A stretch of DNA of 48,044 bases from the NCBI GenBank assembly GCA_035528895.1, contig DATKXS010000108.1, positions 1-48,044 on the forward strand. The letters are read 5' to 3'. The position numbers and the translations under genes are program-made. Positions 1 to 7,550 of this stretch are shown here, one piece after another (position 1 is the stretch's first letter; each line of letters begins with the position of its first letter). Below the pieces are notes generated by a model. The model saw only the letters and a program-made list of their open reading frames with translations. It ran no database searches and was not told where the DNA came from. Source of the DNA: UBA8522 sp035528895 (lineage in GTDB: Bacteria > Acidobacteriota > Aminicenantia > Aminicenantales > UBA8522).

Positions 1-119
1 TCCCCTCGCTTGACCGGGACATATTTCAGCTCATTGCCCTTCTTTTTCCCTCCTGAGAGAAGAACATAGGCAATCCCGATGACCACCAGAATGACGACAG
101 GAAAGACGATTTTTTTCAT
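1..119 (-). CDS. Efflux RND/HlyD-type periplasmic adaptor subunit, N-terminus only
   Basis: Reading leftward from an ATG at 119, the frame stays open to the window edge and gives 39 residues: a Met-Lys-Lys start, one hydrophobic segment (FPVVILVVIGIAYVLLSGG), a lysine-rich turn, then KYVPVKRG. A single N-terminal membrane anchor followed by a Y-x-x-V-x-R-G motif is typical of MacA/HlyD-family adaptors, which link an inner-membrane pump to an outer-membrane channel. A purine-rich AAGGGTGAAAG lies just upstream of the ATG. The gene is divergent from the NatA-like gene at 279. Only about a tenth of the protein is visible, so the family is an inference from the N-terminus. Another single-anchor exported protein is possible. 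Confidence 0.5.
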   Translation of the reverse strand, partial: MKKIVFPVVILVVIGIAYVLLSGGKKKGNELKYVPVKRG

Positions 120-150
120 GCTTTCACCCTTGAGTACACAAATACACTCC

Positions 151-177
151 ATAATAGATTACGAAAAATTTACGAAA
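151..177 (-). promoter_or_regulatory. Candidate promoter with direct-repeat operator for the adaptor gene
   Basis: On the minus strand a TATTAT -10 box (151-156) precedes the adaptor gene. Two direct copies of TTACGAAA on the plus strand (159-166 and 170-177), 11 bp apart or one helical turn, sit where the -35 box would be. No good -35 hexamer is present, which suggests activator dependence. This is a pattern reading only. Confidence 0.35.
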
Positions 178-221
178 TGGTTCACTCCCTGATGTTTTTC
201 AATCCAATCCGCTCGGGGTAG

Positions 222-250
222 TTTACAAGACGGCCTAACTTTCTTACAAT
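222..250 (+). promoter_or_regulatory. Sigma-70-type promoter of the NatAB-like operon
   Basis: TTTACA (222-227), a 17-bp spacer, then TACAAT (245-250), close to consensus. Transcription would start near 257, and a strong ribosome site (CCAGGAGG) precedes the ATG at 279. Confidence 0.7.
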
Positions 251-278
251 CTCCCCGTATTACCTCCAGGAGGTTCGC

Positions 279-1001
279 ATGGATAGAGTCCTCGTCGTCG
301 AAGGTCTGAAAAAGTCCTACGGCCGCCTCGAAGCGCTCGCCGGCATAGACTTTGAGGTCGGCCCGGGCGAGATCTTCGCCCTGATCGGTCCGAACGGCGC
401 CGGCAAGACCACCGCCCTCCGGATCGTCGCCACACTCCTCTCCCCTTCCGGCGGGAAGGTCACTTTTCTCGGGTTCGATCTGAAAAAGCAGCCCGAGAAA
501 TTCCGGGAGAGGATCAGCTATCTCCCGGAGGAAGCGGGAGCTTACAAGAACCTGAAGGGGACCGATTATCTCAAATTCATGGCCAAATTCTATGCCCGGT
601 CCGACCAGGAAACCAACGAATTCATCGCCCGCGCCCGGGATATCGCCGACCTGGGAAAGCGCCTGAACGAGAAGGCCGGCACCTACTCCAAGGGGATGAT
701 CCGGAAACTCCTCCTCGCCCGGGCGCTCATGACCAAGCCCGACCTGGCCATCCTGGACGAGCCGACCTCGGGGCTGGACGTCATCAACGCCCTGGAGGTC
801 CGGGAGATCGTCAAGCGGTTCGCCAAGGAGGGGATCTCGGTCCTCCTCTCCTCCCACAATATGCTCGAGATCGAATTCCTCTCCGACCGCGTCGGCCTGA
901 TCGACAAGGGCCGCATCCTGGATAGGGGCACGTCCCAGGAACTGAAGGATAAGTATGGGGCCAAGAACCTCGAAGAGGTCTTCAGGAGCGCACTCCAATG
1001 A
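279..1001 (+). CDS. ABC transporter ATP-binding protein, NatA type
   Basis: A 240-residue ATPase subunit that would power an exporter with the downstream permease. It has the Walker A motif GPNGAGKT near residue 40, the signature region YSKGMIRKLLLARAL near 135, and Walker B LAILDEPTSGLD near 155, followed by the switch His (SSHNM). The short C-terminus and KS-G-leader are typical of the NatA/CcmA-like group that pairs with ABC-2 permeases for Na+ extrusion, drugs or lipids. A strong ribosome site (AGGAGG) fixes the ATG start. The stop overlaps the next start (ATGA), so the pair is translationally coupled. Substrate cannot be told from sequence. Confidence 0.9.
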   Translation: MDRVLVVEGLKKSYGRLEALAGIDFEVGPGEIFALIGPNGAGKTTALRIVATLLSPSGGKVTFLGFDLKKQPEKFRERISYLPEEAGAYKNLKGTDYLKFMAKFYARSDQETNEFIARARDIADLGKRLNEKAGTYSKGMIRKLLLARALMTKPDLAILDEPTSGLDVINALEVREIVKRFAKEGISVLLSSHNMLEIEFLSDRVGLIDKGRILDRGTSQELKDKYGAKNLEEVFRSALQ

Positions 1002-2284
1002 AAAAATTCCTCAACCTTCTCGTCAAGGAAATCAAGGAGCTGATCACCCTGCAGCTCTTCGTCTCGCTTCTCTTCACCATCTTCCTGTTCTACTTCATCG
1101 GCCAGATGGCCAAGACCGAAATGAAAAAGGCAGGCCGGACGCAGAAGATCGCCGTCCTCAACCTGGACGATTCGGCCTTCTCCAACGAGCTCGTCGGCAA
1201 CCTCAAGACGGCCAACTTCCAGCCGGAGATGATCCAGGGCCGGGACAAGCAGCAGGCCATCGAAAAGACCAAGGCCAGCGACACCAACTTCCTGCTCGTC
1301 ATCCCCCGGGGGTTCGGCCAGTCGATCGAAACCCAGGACATCAAAGAGATCGAGACCTATTCTTTCCTCCGCAGCTTTTCGATCGTCGGCAGCCGGAGTT
1401 CAATCATCATCAACGCCGTCATCAGGGCCATGAACGAATATCTGTCCAACGACTTCCTGAAAAAGCGGGTCCCGGACGTCCCGCCCGAGAACCTCAAAAA
1501 CCCCATAAAAAGCAAGGATTTCGTCATCGTCAAGGACCGGATGGCCGAAGGCAAGGCAGAGGCGGTCGCCGGGTTTGTCTCTTCCCAGTCAATCTTCATC
1601 CCCGTCATCCTGATGATGATTATTATCTACGCCTCCCAAATGGTCATCTCGGCCATCGCCATGGAGAAACAGAACAAGACGCTGGAAACCCTCCTCACCG
1701 TGCCGATCAGCCGGACCTCGATCGTCACCGCCAAGATGCTGGCGTCCGGGCTCGTCGGGCTCATTTCGGCCGTTATCTACATGGTCGGGTTCCGCTACTA
1801 CATGGGCGGATTCATGGGCGATGTCAGCCAGGCGGCCGCGGCCTCAGGTGTGACCGGAGTCATCCAGAAGCTGGGATTGACAATGAGCACCAGAGGTTTC
1901 CTTATCCTGGGAGTTTCACTGTTTTTTGCCATCCTGGTCGCCCTGGCGATGGCCACGATCCTGGGGGTGCTCGCAGAGGACTACCGGAGCGCCCAGAGCT
2001 TGATCATGCCGATGATCTTCCTGGTTATGATTCCATATTTTATGTCTTTCTTCGCCGATCCTAAAACGCTCTCGCTCCCGGCCAAGATCCTGCTCTACGC
2101 CATTCCCTTTTCCCACCCCTTCCTGACGAGCCAGAACCTAATGCTTGAGAATTACAGTGCGGTGCTGTTCGGTATCCTCTACATGCTCGCCGTCTTCATC
2201 GTCCTCATCATCATCGCCGCCCGGATCTTCTCCACGGACAGAGTGCTCACGATGAAACTCCGGTTCCGGAGGAAAAAAGCCTAG
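998..2284 (+). CDS. ABC-2 type permease, NatB type
   Basis: A 428-residue inner-membrane permease partnered with the ATPase it overlaps by 4 bases. One membrane helix lies near residues 15-35, followed by a large extracytoplasmic domain (about 40-195). Five or so helices follow in the C-terminal half, beginning near VILMMIIIYASQMVISA. The E-K-Q-N-K-T-L-E-T-L-L motif after that helix is the usual ABC-2 cytoplasmic coupling signature (EKE..TLE.L). This layout matches NatB-like export permeases. A 20-base gap then separates it from the convergent small gene at 2305. Function as an exporter is well supported; substrate (Na+, antimicrobial, lipid) is unknown. Confidence 0.88.
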   Translation: MKKFLNLLVKEIKELITLQLFVSLLFTIFLFYFIGQMAKTEMKKAGRTQKIAVLNLDDSAFSNELVGNLKTANFQPEMIQGRDKQQAIEKTKASDTNFLLVIPRGFGQSIETQDIKEIETYSFLRSFSIVGSRSSIIINAVIRAMNEYLSNDFLKKRVPDVPPENLKNPIKSKDFVIVKDRMAEGKAEAVAGFVSSQSIFIPVILMMIIIYASQMVISAIAMEKQNKTLETLLTVPISRTSIVTAKMLASGLVGLISAVIYMVGFRYYMGGFMGDVSQAAAASGVTGVIQKLGLTMSTRGFLILGVSLFFAILVALAMATILGVLAEDYRSAQSLIMPMIFLVMIPYFMSFFADPKTLSLPAKILLYAIPFSHPFLTSQNLMLENYSAVLFGILYMLAVFIVLIIIAARIFSTDRVLTMKLRFRRKKA

Positions 2285-2304
2285 CTTTCAGGGAAACCTT
2301 GGGT

Positions 2305-2517
2305 TCAGAACGCCCCGAGTTGACAATCATGGATCCGGATCATGAGCTTGTCGGTGACATAGCCGACGAGAATCCTGGAAATCCTGAACCGGTCGGCCAG
2401 ATCCCAGGCTTTATGGCAGGATAGCCGGCCGTCTGAATCAACGGCCGAACGGATCGCTTGCTCCAGCGTCTTATCCACAACGAAATCCGATGGCAGTTTC
2501 TTATCTTTCAATGCCAT
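2305..2517 (-). CDS. Small helix-turn-helix-like protein ending in a CQLG motif
   Basis: A 70-residue protein. The region from about residue 20 (DGRLSCHKAWDLADRF, then ISRILVGYVTDKLMI) has the pattern of two helices joined as in a helix-turn-helix, and the C-terminus is DCQLGAF. I recall small conserved bacterial proteins with the same layout (D-G-[RK]-[LI]-S-C, a helix pair, and a terminal CQLG.F), but I cannot name a function. The two cysteines could bind metal. I chose the ATG at 2517, which has GGAAGG nine bases upstream; a TTG at 2523 is possible but lies too close to that site. The gene is divergent from the metal-chelate importer at 2796, so a role as its metal-responsive regulator is a reasonable inference. 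Confidence 0.6.
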   Translation of the reverse strand: MALKDKKLPSDFVVDKTLEQAIRSAVDSDGRLSCHKAWDLADRFRISRILVGYVTDKLMIRIHDCQLGAF

Positions 2518-2561
2518 GCCCAACCGCCTTCCGGGACATGCGGACTGCTCTTCGCCATTAA

Positions 2562-2591
2562 ACCATAACGCTTGAGAGAGGTCCCGGTCAA
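2562..2591 (-). promoter_or_regulatory. Candidate promoter for the small HTH-like gene
   Basis: On the minus strand TTGACC (2586-2591) is followed after 18 bp by TATGGT (2562-2567). It lies about 45 bp upstream of the ATG at 2517 and back to back with the importer promoter. Confidence 0.45.
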
Positions 2592-2638
2592 CAAGATTTT
2601 TCCTCCGGGGCCAAGCTTTTCGCTGGTTTGCGCCCTTG

Positions 2639-2647
2639 TGTTATAAT
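2639..2647 (+). promoter_or_regulatory. Extended -10 promoter of the metal-chelate importer operon
   Basis: TGTTATAAT is a perfect extended -10 element (TGnTATAAT). The -35 region is poor (TTCGCT at the expected distance), as is common for extended -10 promoters. Transcription would begin near 2654, leaving a leader of about 140 nt before the ATG at 2796. Confidence 0.65.
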
Positions 2648-2653
2648 GCCGTA

Positions 2654-2795
2654 CTCGAGTTCTCCGAACTGCAAGGCCTAAAGAGGCTATCCTCTTCGGC
2701 CCTCTACGGTCTGCAGTCGCAGTGCCGGATTATCAACGGCCCAAGGTGGGAGTGGAAACGCTCCCGCCGCCCGTATTTGGAAAGGAGGAATCCTC
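2654..2795 (+). ncRNA. Structured 5' leader, candidate riboswitch or attenuator
   Basis: Four hairpins follow one another. AGTTC (2658-2662) pairs with GAACT (2666-2670). GGCC plus AAGAGG (2675-2678, 2681-2686) pairs with CCTCTT plus GGCC (2691-2696, 2698-2701), inside a possible outer CTGCA/TGCAG stem (2669-2673/2712-2716). GCCG (2724-2727) pairs with CGGC (2737-2740). A 10-bp stem (2745-2754/2759-2768, two G-U pairs) is capped by a GAAA tetraloop. The ribosome site AGGAGG (2783-2788) can itself pair with the CCTC just before the start codon. I cannot match it to a known cobalamin, molybdenum-cofactor or other metal riboswitch by eye. Confidence 0.5.
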
Positions 2796-3872
2796 ATGCG
2801 CAGCCGCCGAATCCTCTTGATCTTGCCCTTTTTCCTGTCGGCAATATCTTTGGCGCTGGGCGCGCAGCCGTCCATCCGGATCGTTGACGCGGCCGGACGA
2901 ACGGTGCGGCTGGCTAAGCCACCCGAACGTATCCTCGTGATCGGGCGAGGCCCCCACATCATTCTCCATCTGCTCTACATGTTTCCGGAAGGCAGGGAGC
3001 GGCTGGCCGGCTCCGTGAAAAAAGGAAAATGGGCGAGCAACTTCCTTCCCCTGGTCGACCCCGGCTTTGAAAACAAGAAGATGTTGGGTGACAGCCCGGG
3101 CCCGGAAGAAATCGCGGCCCTGGAGCCCGACTTGGTCCTCACAAGAAATGACGTGTCCGACGGCCTGGCGGCTGCCTTGGACAAGATCGGGATTCCCCTT
3201 GTCCATCTCGGGTTGGAAACTCCCGACCAGTTCTTTAAGGATCTGTCCAATCTCGGGATTCTCCTAGACAACGAGGCTCGGGCCGAAAAGATCGCGGCCT
3301 TCTTTCGGGCCCGGATCGAACGCATCCGGGAAGGCCTTTCCGGACTCCGGGAGAACGATAAGCCAAGGGTTATGTTGGCTATGGGATTGCAGCGCGGCGG
3401 CAAGTTGGCCGTGCAGGTGCCGGCCGTTTCCTGGATCCAGACCATTCAGGTCCAGACCGCCGGAGGCGTTCCGGTCTGGCGTGACGCGGCTTTAGAAAGC
3501 GGCGGTTGGACGATCGTGAATTTCGAACAGATCGCCCGGTGGGACCCTGATAAAATTTTCATCGTTGTCTGGCACACGCTCGATCCACAGAAAGCCGTCG
3601 ATTCCCTAAAGGGCGACCGGCAATGGAGGGAGCTCCAAGCGGTCAAAGCGAAAGAGCTCTATGCTTTTCCAGCCGACATCTTCGGCTGGGATTCTCCGGA
3701 CCCGCGCTGGATCCTGGGGATGACCTGGCTGGCCGTTAAGATACACCCCGAACGATTCAAGGCCGTTGATCTGACCGAAGAAATCTACGGCTACTTCGGC
3801 GAACTGTACGGCCTGACGAGACATGACGTGGCCGCCAAGATTTTGCCCACGGTTCACCTGGATGTTCGCTAG
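2796..3872 (+). CDS. FecB/BtuF-like metal-chelate substrate-binding protein
   Basis: A 358-residue exported binding protein of the periplasmic-binding-protein class III fold. A signal peptide (RRILLILPFFLSAISLALGA) is followed by the start typical of this family (IRIVDAAGRTVRLAKPPERI). Further family marks are EEIAALEPDLVL, the long central helix, and the C-terminal DSPDPRWILGMTWLAVKIHP. It would deliver a metal chelate (iron-siderophore, haem, cobalamin, or molybdate/tungstate as in MolABC systems) to the permease encoded 3 bases downstream. The ligand cannot be read from sequence. The AAAGGAGG ribosome site supports this ATG. Confidence 0.85.
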   Translation: MRSRRILLILPFFLSAISLALGAQPSIRIVDAAGRTVRLAKPPERILVIGRGPHIILHLLYMFPEGRERLAGSVKKGKWASNFLPLVDPGFENKKMLGDSPGPEEIAALEPDLVLTRNDVSDGLAAALDKIGIPLVHLGLETPDQFFKDLSNLGILLDNEARAEKIAAFFRARIERIREGLSGLRENDKPRVMLAMGLQRGGKLAVQVPAVSWIQTIQVQTAGGVPVWRDAALESGGWTIVNFEQIARWDPDKIFIVVWHTLDPQKAVDSLKGDRQWRELQAVKAKELYAFPADIFGWDSPDPRWILGMTWLAVKIHPERFKAVDLTEEIYGYFGELYGLTRHDVAAKILPTVHLDVR

Positions 3873-3875
3873 GCG

Positions 3876-4883
3876 ATGACCTCGCAGACGGAACAAAAAA
3901 AGTCAGCCCGTAGGCTGTTATGGATCATCGGCCTCGTTATCATCTGTTTAGGACTGTCCCTATTTCTGGGTCGATACCCGAAACCCTATCTCACGTCACC
4001 TTCTGTATTGGTCGATAATGACCTCGCCCGAAACCTGGTCGTTTATCTCCGGCTGCCGCGAATCCTGATGGCTTTCCTTCTGGGCCTGGTGCTCTCGGCC
4101 TCAGGGGCGGTTTTTCAGATGCTCTTCCGCAATCCCCTGGTCGACTCCGGATTCCTGGGCGTCTCCCAGGGAGCGGCTTTTGGCGCAGCCCTGGCCATCG
4201 TTTTTATGGGAGGGACGGCTTTGACCGTGCAGACTTCGGCGGCGTTATTCGCTTTTGCGGGCTTAGCCTGCAGCTATTTCCTGGCGCGGCGCATCCGCTT
4301 GGGCGGCTGGGTCCTTCGGCTCATTTTGGCCGGAATAGCCGTTTCCGCCATCTATTCCGCCGGCACGGGAGCTCTCAAATACCTGTCGGATCCCCAGAAA
4401 CAACTCCCCGATATTACCTTCTGGATGCTCGGCGGGCTCTGGAGTATCGGCTGGACAGACGTCTTTCATGTTTTGCCCGTGGTTATCCCTTCCTTGGCCA
4501 TCCTTTTTTTGATGCGCTGGCGGCTGAACCTGCTTTCTATGCGAGATGAAACGGCATTTTCTTTGGGAGTGGCGCCCGGGCGGGAACGCCTGGTCCTCCT
4601 CTTTGCCGCTGTTGCTTCCACAGCCTCGGTGATCTCCAAGGCCGGCCAGGTCGCCTGGGTCGGTTTGATCATTCCTCATATCGCGCGCCGAGTTGTCGGC
4701 TCAGATGCCCAGAAGACCCTGCCGGCGTCTATGCTATTGGGGAGCGTTTTTGTCCTTTTATGCGATGATCTGGCGCGGACGGCCTTGTCCGGCGAGATCC
4801 CCCTGGGCATCCTGACTTCTCTCATCGGGGCAATCATGTTCCTCGGCCTGCTGATACACCGCGGATTGGGAGCACGACGGTGA
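3876..4883 (+). CDS. FecCD/BtuC-family ABC importer permease
   Basis: A 335-residue inner-membrane protein with about nine to ten hydrophobic segments. It carries the family marks LPRILMAFLLGLVLSASGAVF near residue 50 and NPLVDSGFLGVSQGAAFG near 85. The transport and ATPase-contact region GQVAWVGLIIPHIARRVVGS lies near 255. It forms the membrane channel of the importer with the binding protein upstream (3-base gap) and the ATPase downstream (GTGA overlap). Length is as expected for the family. Substrate is the same unknown metal chelate as for the operon. Confidence 0.9.
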   Translation: MTSQTEQKKSARRLLWIIGLVIICLGLSLFLGRYPKPYLTSPSVLVDNDLARNLVVYLRLPRILMAFLLGLVLSASGAVFQMLFRNPLVDSGFLGVSQGAAFGAALAIVFMGGTALTVQTSAALFAFAGLACSYFLARRIRLGGWVLRLILAGIAVSAIYSAGTGALKYLSDPQKQLPDITFWMLGGLWSIGWTDVFHVLPVVIPSLAILFLMRWRLNLLSMRDETAFSLGVAPGRERLVLLFAAVASTASVISKAGQVAWVGLIIPHIARRVVGSDAQKTLPASMLLGSVFVLLCDDLARTALSGEIPLGILTSLIGAIMFLGLLIHRGLGARR

Positions 4884-5701
4884 GCCACTCCGCTTCTTTT
4901 ATCGTCCTTAGAGACCTCACATTTGCCTACAGGCAGGGCGGGCAGGATGTGCTGCGCGGGATTTCTCTTGAAATCCCCAAGGGCACGATCACAGCTATCC
5001 TCGGGCCTAACGGCTCCGGCAAGACAACCCTCCTGAACCTCCTGTTGGGCTGGCTGACTCCCCGGAGAGGCTCGATCGAGCTGGCCGGAAAACCGCACCG
5101 TGGCTATTCCCGGCGCGCCATGAGCCGCCTGGTCGGCCTGGTCCCCCAGGATGAGCATGCCACTTTTGACCTGACGGTATTCGAGTATGTCCTTCTGGGC
5201 AGGGCTCCCTACCTGGAATTCCTGGAGATGCCCCGAAAAAGCGACCGGGAGCTGACTTCCCGGGCGCTCGGATCGGCGGGTCTGACGGCCCTCCGGGAAC
5301 GCCCGGTCTCGTCGCTCAGCAGCGGCGAACGGCAGCTCGCGACCGTCGCGAGGGCCCTCGCTCAAGAACCGCAGGTCCTGCTCCTAGACGAGCCGCTATC
5401 CCACCTCGACCTCGGAAACACACAGAGGATCCTGCGGATCATCGCCTCCTTGAAGAAGGGCGGCACAACGCTCATCTTTACCACCCATGATCCTAACGTC
5501 GCTGCGTCGGCGGCGGACCTGGTCATCCTGTTGAAAGAAGGAAGCCTGATCGCCTCAGGCCCGGCCACAAGCGTATTGAATCCGGAAAACCTCAGCCTGA
5601 CCTATGGTGTCGAAGTCGAGGTGATCAAAGTCAACAGCCGCTTGATCATTGTCACCCCGGAAAAGCTCATTGAGGGTGACGCCGACGCGAGAGTTTCCTA
5701 A
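4880..5701 (+). CDS. FecE/BtuD-like ABC importer ATPase
   Basis: A 273-residue ATPase with Walker A GPNGSGKT near residue 42, Q-loop LVPQDE, signature LSSGERQL near 148, Walker B VLLLDEPLSHLD and switch His in TTHDPN. It starts at a GTG that overlaps the permease stop codon (GTGA), so translation is coupled. It completes a binding-protein, permease and ATPase importer. The C-terminal 40 residues are unremarkable. No fourth gene follows; the next 115 bases hold a palindromic repeat and then the convergent exporter genes. Confidence 0.9.
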   Translation: MSHSASFIVLRDLTFAYRQGGQDVLRGISLEIPKGTITAILGPNGSGKTTLLNLLLGWLTPRRGSIELAGKPHRGYSRRAMSRLVGLVPQDEHATFDLTVFEYVLLGRAPYLEFLEMPRKSDRELTSRALGSAGLTALRERPVSSLSSGERQLATVARALAQEPQVLLLDEPLSHLDLGNTQRILRIIASLKKGGTTLIFTTHDPNVAASAADLVILLKEGSLIASGPATSVLNPENLSLTYGVEVEVIKVNSRLIIVTPEKLIEGDADARVS

Positions 5702-5780
5702 ATGAGCGATGTCCATCCCCGATTCAATTTTCGCCGGAAATACAATCCTTTAATTGACAACGGTAACAGAAGGAAAAACC

Positions 5781-5810
5781 GGGGACGGTCCTATTTATGG
5801 GGGAGACCGT
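5781..5810 (+). repeat. Dispersed palindromic repeat family A, short copy
   Basis: GGGGACGGTCCTATTTAT (5781-5798) is shared with the larger copies near 9881 and 39318. Here ACGGTC (5785-5790) and GACCGT (5805-5810) can form a hairpin between two convergent genes, so it may also serve as a terminator. Confidence 0.6.
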
Positions 5811-5816
5811 TCGCCT

Positions 5817-6584
5817 CTACTTGATCAATCGCCTCTTCATGGATTTGATAGCGATGAAGAAGGCGGTCCCTTCGAGGACGAGGATCACCACGAAGCTCCA
5901 GATCAAACCGCTGTCAAACGTCCCCGAGTAAACGGCCCGCGAGATCTTGACGGCGTGGGTGAGGGGCAGAAACTCGGAGAAGGTCTTCATCCAGGCCGGG
6001 AACCTGTCCAGTGGGAAAAAGACGCCGGAGAAGAAGAGCATGGGCGTGATGATGAGCTCAGTGTAGTAATTGAAAAAATCGAAGCTCGGAGAAAACGAGG
6101 TCACGATCATCGCCAAGGAAGCAAACATAACTCCGATCAGGACCATCAGGGCGAGAAGAAGCACAGCACTGAGAACTGAGGCCGGTAGAACACCCATGAC
6201 CATGGCGACGGTCATCATCAGAGTCCCGCTGATCAGGCCCCGGAAAGCGCCCCAGGCGATGTCGCCGGCCACGGCGTCCTCGGCGGAAACCGGAGTTGCG
6301 ATCAAGGAATCGTAGAGCTTTTCGTGGATCATCTTGACGAAGGTCCCGTACAGGCACTCAAAACTCGAGGTCATCATAACGGACGAGACGAGGACACCCG
6401 GCACGAGAAAATAAAGGTACGGCTTCCCGCCGAAGTAGCCGATGTAAGCGCCCATGCCGATCCCGAAGGTGACGAGATAGAACAGGGGTTCGACCAGGCT
6501 GACCAGGAACGTCGGGACCACGAACCTCTTGTAGGAGTAGAGGTTCCGGAGAAAGATGTAATATATCCGGTAGGACAGGTTCAT
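5817..6584 (-). CDS. ABC-2 type permease, NodJ/DrrB-like
   Basis: A 255-residue membrane protein starting MNLSYRIYYIFLRNLYSYKR, with about six hydrophobic segments. The first (PTFLVSLVEPLFYLVTFGIG) and the segment LYDSLIATPVSAEDAVAGDI match the NodJ/DrrB exporters of lipid-like or polyketide compounds. I chose the ATG at 6584, which overlaps the stop of the upstream ATPase gene (ATGA). A longer frame exists but only runs antiparallel into that gene's own codons. Together the two genes make a complete exporter. The exported compound is unknown, and no biosynthesis genes lie nearby to hint at one. Confidence 0.88.
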   Translation of the reverse strand: MNLSYRIYYIFLRNLYSYKRFVVPTFLVSLVEPLFYLVTFGIGMGAYIGYFGGKPYLYFLVPGVLVSSVMMTSSFECLYGTFVKMIHEKLYDSLIATPVSAEDAVAGDIAWGAFRGLISGTLMMTVAMVMGVLPASVLSAVLLLALMVLIGVMFASLAMIVTSFSPSFDFFNYYTELIITPMLFFSGVFFPLDRFPAWMKTFSEFLPLTHAVKISRAVYSGTFDSGLIWSFVVILVLEGTAFFIAIKSMKRRLIK

Positions 6585-7501
6585 TCGATCAGGCTCCTGC
6601 CGGTGAGCTTCAGGAAAACATCCTCGAGGGTGGCCGGCCGAGTCAGATAGTTGTGGAGGTCGAGCTCGACGAGCTTCCTCATCAGACCCTGGCCGTCGCG
6701 GCAGTAAAAATAGAGCGTGTCCCCCACGCGTTCGTGGCCGCACGAAAACTCAGTTAACTGGCCGACGATTCTTTCGTCCTCCTCTTTCGGGACGCGCACC
6801 TCCACGACCTCCCGGCCGATCTGTTCGGCTACGAGCTTGGAGGGAACGCCCTCTTTCAGGATCTTCCCCTGATGCATGACCACGATCCGGTCGCAGAGCT
6901 GCTGGGCCTCCTCCATGTATTGCGTCGTCAGGATAAGGGTCACACCCTCGCTCTTGAGCTGGCGGAGCCTCTGCCAGATCAGGTGCCGCGCTTGGGGGTC
7001 AAGTCCGGTTGTCGGCTCGTCGGCGACGATGAGTTTGGGATGATTGAGGAGCGCCCGGGCCACCAGGAGCCGCCGCTTCATGCCGGTCGAGAGCTCACTG
7101 ATTTTGCTGTTCCGCTTGGCTTCGAGCTCGACGAAGTGCAGAAGCTCGGCGATCCGTTTCTTGGCTTCACGCTTGGGGATATCGAAGAACTTGGCGAAGA
7201 TGATGAGGTTCTCATAGACAGTCAGGTCGACGTCCAGGGTGATCTCCTGGGGGATGATCCCCGTCATTTTCTTCAGGGCCCGGTTGTTGATGTGCGCGGG
7301 CAGGCCGTTGACAATAAGAGTCCCCGATGTGACCGGAGAGACGCAATGGATCATCTTGACGGTCGTGGTCTTGCCGGCGCCGTTCGGTCCCAGGAACCCG
7401 AAGCACTCGCCTTCCCTGATCTCGAAGGAGATGCCGTCGACCGCCTTGAGCTGCCCGTAGTTTTTGCGTAGGTCTTTGGCTGAAACGAGGATGTTTGTCA
7501 T
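6581..7501 (-). CDS. ABC transporter ATP-binding protein, NodI/DrrA-like
   Basis: A 306-residue ATPase with Walker A GPNGAGKTT near residue 40, IIPQEITLD Q-loop, signature LSTGMKRRLLVARAL near 138, Walker B LIVADEPTTGLDPQ and switch region TTQYMEEAQ. This last replaces the usual His with Gln, as in NodI/DrrA relatives. A C-terminal domain of about 80 residues is typical of the DrrA/NodI group. An AGGGGG ribosome site lies upstream of the ATG, with a TATAAT just before it. It is coupled to the permease gene by a 4-base overlap. Confidence 0.9.
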   Translation of the reverse strand: MTNILVSAKDLRKNYGQLKAVDGISFEIREGECFGFLGPNGAGKTTTVKMIHCVSPVTSGTLIVNGLPAHINNRALKKMTGIIPQEITLDVDLTVYENLIIFAKFFDIPKREAKKRIAELLHFVELEAKRNSKISELSTGMKRRLLVARALLNHPKLIVADEPTTGLDPQARHLIWQRLRQLKSEGVTLILTTQYMEEAQQLCDRIVVMHQGKILKEGVPSKLVAEQIGREVVEVRVPKEEDERIVGQLTEFSCGHERVGDTLYFYCRDGQGLMRKLVELDLHNYLTRPATLEDVFLKLTGRSLIE

Positions 7502-7515
7502 GGCACGAGCCCCCT

Positions 7516-7543
7516 ATTATACACGGAAATCCTTTTTTCCGTG
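7516..7543 (-). promoter_or_regulatory. -10 box and inverted-repeat operator before the NodI-like gene
   Basis: On the minus strand a perfect TATAAT (7516-7521) lies 14 bp upstream of the ATG. Immediately upstream, CACGGAAA (7522-7529) and TTTCCGTG (7536-7543) form a perfect 8-bp inverted repeat with a 6-bp spacer, exactly between the -10 and the expected -35. This is a typical repressor site position. Confidence 0.5.
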
Positions 7544-7550
7544 ATTCCAT

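Noticed and set aside
955..2064. A 369-codon frame overlapping the permease gene
   Set aside because: Arg/Pro/Gly-rich composition typical of an out-of-frame shadow of GC-rich coding DNA; the membrane protein in the other frame has clear family motifs.
2654..2795. Naming the leader a cobalamin or molybdenum-cofactor riboswitch
   Set aside because: I could not find the conserved boxes of either class; only the helices are supported.
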